A DNA stretch of 29,018 nt from a virus: IMG/VR virus record IMGVR_UViG_3300042691_024823, positions 1 to 29,018 of that record. One strand, written 5' to 3'. Below are positions 22,804-29,018 of the stretch, piece after piece. Every line of letters begins with the position of its first letter. The stretch's first letter is position 1. A program made the position numbers and the translations under genes. Below the pieces are notes generated by a model. That model saw only the letters and a list, made by a program, of their open reading frames with translations, was not told the DNA's origin and ran no database searches.

Positions 22804-23943
22804 ATGTCTATTAAACCACCATTAAGTTGCCCTCCTAATTACTCAATTCTTGCATTTAGAATTGCGGAATGCAAAAAGGCTGCTGTTGTAAAAGGAATTA
22901 CAACATTAGCTTCATTGGACCTTAATTCACTGTTTATCCCAATAGCAGAACACACTGAAGGCACATTAACACTTAAAGGTAATTCAGAAAAGATTTTAAA
23001 CATTGAAGATATTGCTGAATATGGTCCTCTATATGAATCTTATTCATTTGATGCAGATATTGTAAATAACCCAAACATCTTTGATGATGGGACAACCCAC
23101 GTGTATGCTTTATATAATGAAGACAACGAATTTATAGAATCTTTTTCATTTACAATTGATGTGAATGACCCTGATTATGAAGACTTCCCAACTGCATTAA
23201 AAACAGAATATGATAATTCTGTCACAATCAAAACTTTAATTAGTTTTGATTCTTCAACCACTATTTCAACAGGAATATTAAATGTTACAGCTGGTGCAAA
23301 ATCAACAAAGTATAGACATGTGTTTACATTTGATACTGCTGGAGTTGATTTAGATCACCCTGGTACTCTTATTACTCCGTACACAAAATATCCTAAAGGA
23401 CGAGTTAAGTATATCTTAGTTTTTCCTGATTATGAAAAAGTAGATGTATCTACTTGTGGTTGTGCCGATTCTTCTGGAGATGTTAAGTCAAATAAAAAAT
23501 ATTTTCAGTATGTAAACCGTGGAGAATATGATTCTTTAAATGATCCTAACACTGATATTGAATTGGTAATAACAGAAGTAACGCCAACTGTTAATGTAAA
23601 GTGGGATTATACACAGTATCCTACGATTGATGGCCATATAGGATATCATTTTAATGTTAATGATTTAGTTTACTTTAATGAAAGCGGGCCTTTCCGAGCA
23701 AACATCCTTAACATAAATGGGGAAAATGTTGAACTTGATACACTTTGTGACCCTAATCAATCAGGTAGTTTATTTACTCATGCATATTCACCAGCAACTC
23801 CAAGATGGCAAAATGTTGGTGACTTTTTATTCTTATCTGGAGCTACTGATATACAGGACAGTGACAGATGCTTTATTGAAACAATCGTATTAAAAAATCC
23901 ACATTCCTTTGATATACCTTTAAGATATATGATAGGACGCTAA
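22804..23943 (+). CDS. Probable virion structural protein, unknown type
   Basis: A 379-residue protein rich in beta-forming, Asp/Asn/Thr/Tyr sequence, with no signal peptide or membrane span. No known motif is recognised. A short VSTCGCADSSGDVKSNKK segment near residues 217-234 has two close Cys. The C-terminal half (LVYFNESGPFRANILNINGE, then WQNVGDFLFLSGATDIQD) looks like small beta-barrel units. It opens a group of genes leading to the tail fibre, with an 11-nt gap to the next gene, so a tail, fibre-connector or head-decoration role is suggested only by position and composition. Confidence 0.55.
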   Translation: MSIKPPLSCPPNYSILAFRIAECKKAAVVKGITTLASLDLNSLFIPIAEHTEGTLTLKGNSEKILNIEDIAEYGPLYESYSFDADIVNNPNIFDDGTTHVYALYNEDNEFIESFSFTIDVNDPDYEDFPTALKTEYDNSVTIKTLISFDSSTTISTGILNVTAGAKSTKYRHVFTFDTAGVDLDHPGTLITPYTKYPKGRVKYILVFPDYEKVDVSTCGCADSSGDVKSNKKYFQYVNRGEYDSLNDPNTDIELVITEVTPTVNVKWDYTQYPTIDGHIGYHFNVNDLVYFNESGPFRANILNINGENVELDTLCDPNQSGSLFTHAYSPATPRWQNVGDFLFLSGATDIQDSDRCFIETIVLKNPHSFDIPLRYMIGR

Positions 23944-23954
23944 ATAATTAATTT

Positions 23955-24257
23955 ATGTCAAACATTGCGCATCACTACATACCGATTACAGATATTTACT
24001 TTCATGAAAAGCGTGAAGTAAATTTAAAACCTGGTGAATCAATTGTACATATAAGTAACCCTAAGATTATTGGAATACATGTGTTTAATTGGAGCCCAAA
24101 TTCATGGATTACTATTCAGACTACAGCAGGCCAAACCATTAAGTTTCCACCAACGTCTCTTGTTGAAGGCGCTGTTTATTATATGAATTTTTCGAAATTA
24201 ATAGAAGCTGGACCTTCACCTGAAGAAACTCAAGTAATGGCAATCGCTGGTATTTAG
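23955..24257 (+). CDS. Small beta-rich protein, probably virion-associated
   Basis: A 100-residue soluble protein with alternating beta-type sequence (REVNLKPGESIVHISN, then IIGIHVFNWSPNSWITIQTT). It looks like a compact beta sandwich, a fold common in phage decoration and fibre-adaptor proteins, but no family is recognised. It begins 11 nt after the preceding probable structural gene and is likely in the same transcript; a promoter box follows at 24285. Confidence 0.5.
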   Translation: MSNIAHHYIPITDIYFHEKREVNLKPGESIVHISNPKIIGIHVFNWSPNSWITIQTTAGQTIKFPPTSLVEGAVYYMNFSKLIEAGPSPEETQVMAIAGI

Positions 24258-24284
24258 TTTGTATCTTTTAAGTGCCCTGTATGA

Positions 24285-24293
24285 TATATAGAA
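24285..24293 (+). promoter_or_regulatory. Late-promoter-like box TATATAGAA
   Basis: GATATATAGAA (24283-24293) in a 54-nt gap; the core ends 18 nt before the start codon at 24312. The same core, TATATAGAA, lies in the hairpin loop at 3317. Confidence 0.55.
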
Positions 24294-24311
24294 AAAATAT
24301 CTTTTGATGTT

Positions 24312-24725
24312 ATGAACCTTTATGTACATGCATTCGAAAAAGTTATTCAAAGTGTTAACTGGAGAAAAATAAAATCTTATCATAAGAAACTTGAAATTTA
24401 TTGGGAAGTTGAAATTGATAAGGAAATCATCAAAAGAATACCCACGGTTATTGAATTAAGACAAGAATTAAGAAGCATATTTGAACATATGCTTGAAGAA
24501 AATCTTAGTTACATATCATACGGGAATTGGATTATTTTTTGGGATCGCGAAGAAGGTGATGTAGGCAATATTCGTGCTATCTTTAGATTAGCTGATTTTG
24601 TATTTGAAGAAGATAAGAAATCTCGCAAATCTTTAGAAAAAGCACTTGCTCTTGCAATTGAAAATGAAGAGTATGAATACGCCGCTGAACTTCGAGATGC
24701 CTTAAATAAAAAAGATACAAACTAA
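24312..24725 (+). CDS. Protein with C-terminal UVR motif
   Basis: A 137-residue protein. Residues about 103-134 (KSLEKALALAIENEEYEYAA followed by ELRDAL) match the UVR motif, a short helical hairpin through which UvrB and UvrC, and also McsA and Clp-related factors, contact partners. The N-terminal 100 residues, with a mixed alpha/beta pattern (LEIYWEVEIDKEIIKRIP, YISYGNWIIFWDRE), are not recognised. The UVR motif suggests a protein-binding adaptor, perhaps acting on host repair or proteolysis, but the partner is unknown. It is followed after 3 nt by the fibre gene, probably cotranscribed from the box at 24285. Confidence 0.6.
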   Translation: MNLYVHAFEKVIQSVNWRKIKSYHKKLEIYWEVEIDKEIIKRIPTVIELRQELRSIFEHMLEENLSYISYGNWIIFWDREEGDVGNIRAIFRLADFVFEEDKKSRKSLEKALALAIENEEYEYAAELRDALNKKDTN

Positions 24726-24728
24726 AAA

Positions 24729-27830
<3,102 letters not shown>

Positions 27831-27839
27831 TTTCTTAAA

Positions 27840-27848
27840 GATAAATAA
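27840..27848 (+). promoter_or_regulatory. Weak late-promoter-like box GATAAATAA
   Basis: GATAAATAA, 14 nt before the start at 27863, shares the TAAATA part of the T4 late box but lacks the leading TA. It lies just after the fibre stop, where a separate promoter for the last genes could be useful. Weak. Confidence 0.25.
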
Positions 27849-27862
27849 ACAAAACAAAAACT

Positions 27863-28150
27863 ATGAATTGGGTAAAAACATATGAATCATTTATCTTTGA
27901 AAAGTCTGAAGTAACCAAAGAAGTTGATAATTTTGAAGATCTAATTAATCTTACTAAAAATAGTGGAGTAATTACAGATGTTCAATACGATGAAAGTAAA
28001 AAGATATTAACCGTAGATCTTTTACCCAAACTTAATCATTTTGACATTGCAGGAGTTATGAATGCAATCAATAAAAATAAAGCTGAAATTAAAAAGGAAT
28101 TTCGTGGTGTTAATCAAATACACGTAGATTCTATAATAATTAGCATATAA
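27863..28150 (+). CDS. Small protein with capsid-targeting-like N-terminus
   Basis: A 95-residue protein with no recognised family. Its start, VKTYESFIFEK at residues 4-14, closely resembles MKTYQEFIAE, the targeting sequence that sends T4 internal proteins IPI-III into the prohead and is then removed after a Glu by the prohead protease. If equivalent, cleavage would fall after E13 and the mature, mildly charged alpha/beta part (LINLTKNSGVITDVQYDE and onward) would be packaged in the head and injected with DNA. That role is inference from one motif. It lies between the fibre and endolysin genes, 16 nt before the latter. Confidence 0.6.
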   Translation: MNWVKTYESFIFEKSEVTKEVDNFEDLINLTKNSGVITDVQYDESKKILTVDLLPKLNHFDIAGVMNAINKNKAEIKKEFRGVNQIHVDSIIISI

Positions 28151-28166
28151 AAATAAAACACACACA

Positions 28167-28982
28167 ATGGCAGTATTAAAAGTTGGTTCTACTGGAGATT
28201 TAGTAAAAAAGTTACAAGCAAAACTTGGAGTTGGTGCTGATGGCAATTTTGGGCCAGGCACAGAAAAAGCTCTTAAAGCGTGGCAACAAGCAAACGGGTT
28301 AACAGCAGACGGTATTGCAGGTCCAGCTACTTTAGCAAAATTAGGTATTGAAGAAACAGCAACACCAATACCTGCAAGTTCTTTTAAACTTGCAGCACTT
28401 AAAGGACATGTTCCTGACGCAGTTATTGCGCAAATCCCTGATACAGCAGCGAAATTTGGAATTACAACTCCACTAAGACTTGCACATTTCCTTGCACAGT
28501 GTGGGCATGAATCCGGTGGATTTAAAGCTGTAAACGAAAACTTAAACTACGGAGCAGCTGGTTTAGTAGGCACATTTAAAAAATATTTCCCTACTATTGA
28601 AGCAGCTAAACCTTATGAAAGAAAACCTGAGAAAATTGCTAACAGAGTTTATGCAAGTAGAATGGGTAACGGTAATGAAGCATCTGGAGAAGGATGGAAG
28701 TTTCGCGGGAGAGGATATATTCAATTAACAGGTAAAGATAACTACCGTTCTTTTGATGCAACTGTTGAAGATAACATTTTAGAAAATCCTGATCTTGTGG
28801 CAACTAAATACCCACTTGCATCTGCAGGTTTTTTCTTTAAGAGTAATAACATTTGGGCAGTTTGTGATAAAGGAGCAGATGACGCTACAGTAACAGCTGT
28901 AACGAAAAGAGTAAATGGCGGTACTATTGGTTTAGAAGACAGAAAGAAACACTTTAAAGAATATTACAATCTTTTAAAATAG
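28167..28982 (+). CDS. Endolysin: peptidoglycan-binding domain plus GH19 lysozyme/chitinase-like domain
   Basis: A 271-residue cell-wall hydrolase. Residues about 3-60 are a PG_binding_1 domain (VGSTGDLVKKLQAKLGVGAD, FGPGTEKALKAWQQANGL, DGIAGPATLAKLG). After a short linker, residues about 78-270 are a glycoside hydrolase family 19 domain with AHFLAQCGHESGGFK (E115 likely catalytic acid) and GEGWKFRGRGYIQLTGKDNY (E175 the probable second acid). It would cut the sugar backbone of peptidoglycan at the end of infection. There is no signal peptide, so it needs a holin, which is not clearly identified in this window. The 2-domain layout and length are normal for such phage endolysins. Confidence 0.92.
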   Translation: MAVLKVGSTGDLVKKLQAKLGVGADGNFGPGTEKALKAWQQANGLTADGIAGPATLAKLGIEETATPIPASSFKLAALKGHVPDAVIAQIPDTAAKFGITTPLRLAHFLAQCGHESGGFKAVNENLNYGAAGLVGTFKKYFPTIEAAKPYERKPEKIANRVYASRMGNGNEASGEGWKFRGRGYIQLTGKDNYRSFDATVEDNILENPDLVATKYPLASAGFFFKSNNIWAVCDKGADDATVTAVTKRVNGGTIGLEDRKKHFKEYYNLLK

Positions 28983-28983
28983 T

Positions 28984-29018
28984 ATGAAGTACACACAACA
29001 TGCCAAACTTTTTGAAGA
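28984..29018 (+). CDS. Start of another gene, cut by window edge
   Basis: An ATG one base after the endolysin stop opens a frame MKYTQHAKLFE that runs off the window. The spacing suggests cotranscription with the endolysin gene. The first residues are loosely like a T4 capsid-targeting sequence (MKTYQEFIAE), which is too little to name it. Confidence 0.45.
   Translation, partial: MKYTQHAKLFE

Overview
The window is a 29-kb stretch of a T4-type myovirus genome (contractile tail). It is AT-rich and densely packed, every supported gene is on the + strand, and no tRNA or CRISPR array was seen. The host is probably a member of Bacteroidota, perhaps a flavobacterium. Three things point there: gene starts lack Shine-Dalgarno motifs and instead have A/T-rich leaders, the base composition is low in GC, and the sigma-factor gene at 19977 is preceded by a good match to the Bacteroidota housekeeping promoter (TTG, then TAnnTTTG). 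The host is an inference, since nothing in the window names it.

Layout. Positions 1-3300 hold metabolic and replication genes: a 5'-truncated nicotinamide phosphoribosyltransferase (NadV), an overlapping nucleoside 2-deoxyribosyltransferase-like protein, a T4 RNase H-like flap nuclease and a small protein that may be a clamp-loader small subunit. Positions 3341-12900 follow T4 late gene order: a neck protein (gp14-like part plus a probable jelly-roll extension), small and large terminase, a very large tail sheath (1456 aa) and the tail tube, ending in a terminator. Positions 13009-17524 hold a gp26-like baseplate/tail assembly protein, an overlapping reading frame in the tail-chaperone position, and a 1080-aa tape-measure protein. 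Positions 17552-19885 hold small proteins, a guanylate kinase and a dCMP deaminase. Positions 19977-22787 hold an ECF-type sigma factor followed by small, mostly membrane proteins, one with an apparent -1 frameshift extension at a run of nine A. Positions 22804-29018 hold probable virion proteins, a UVR-motif protein, a collagen-like/beta-helical tail fibre, a possible internal head protein, a GH19 endolysin and the start of one more gene.

How it may work together. A box of the form TATATA(A/G/C)A(T/A/C), resembling the T4 late promoter TATAAATA, occurs upstream of many genes; six copies end 15-19 nt before a start codon. The sigma factor is a candidate for the protein that reads these boxes, and its own gene appears to be driven by the host sigma factor. 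That would be a simple early-to-late switch. One late gene (3341) has its start codon in the right arm of an 8-bp inverted repeat whose loop holds a TATATA box. This is the geometry T4 uses to keep early read-through transcripts from being translated. Sheath and tube genes share an identical 16-nt A-rich leader element. These regulatory proposals are inferences from sequence pattern and position.
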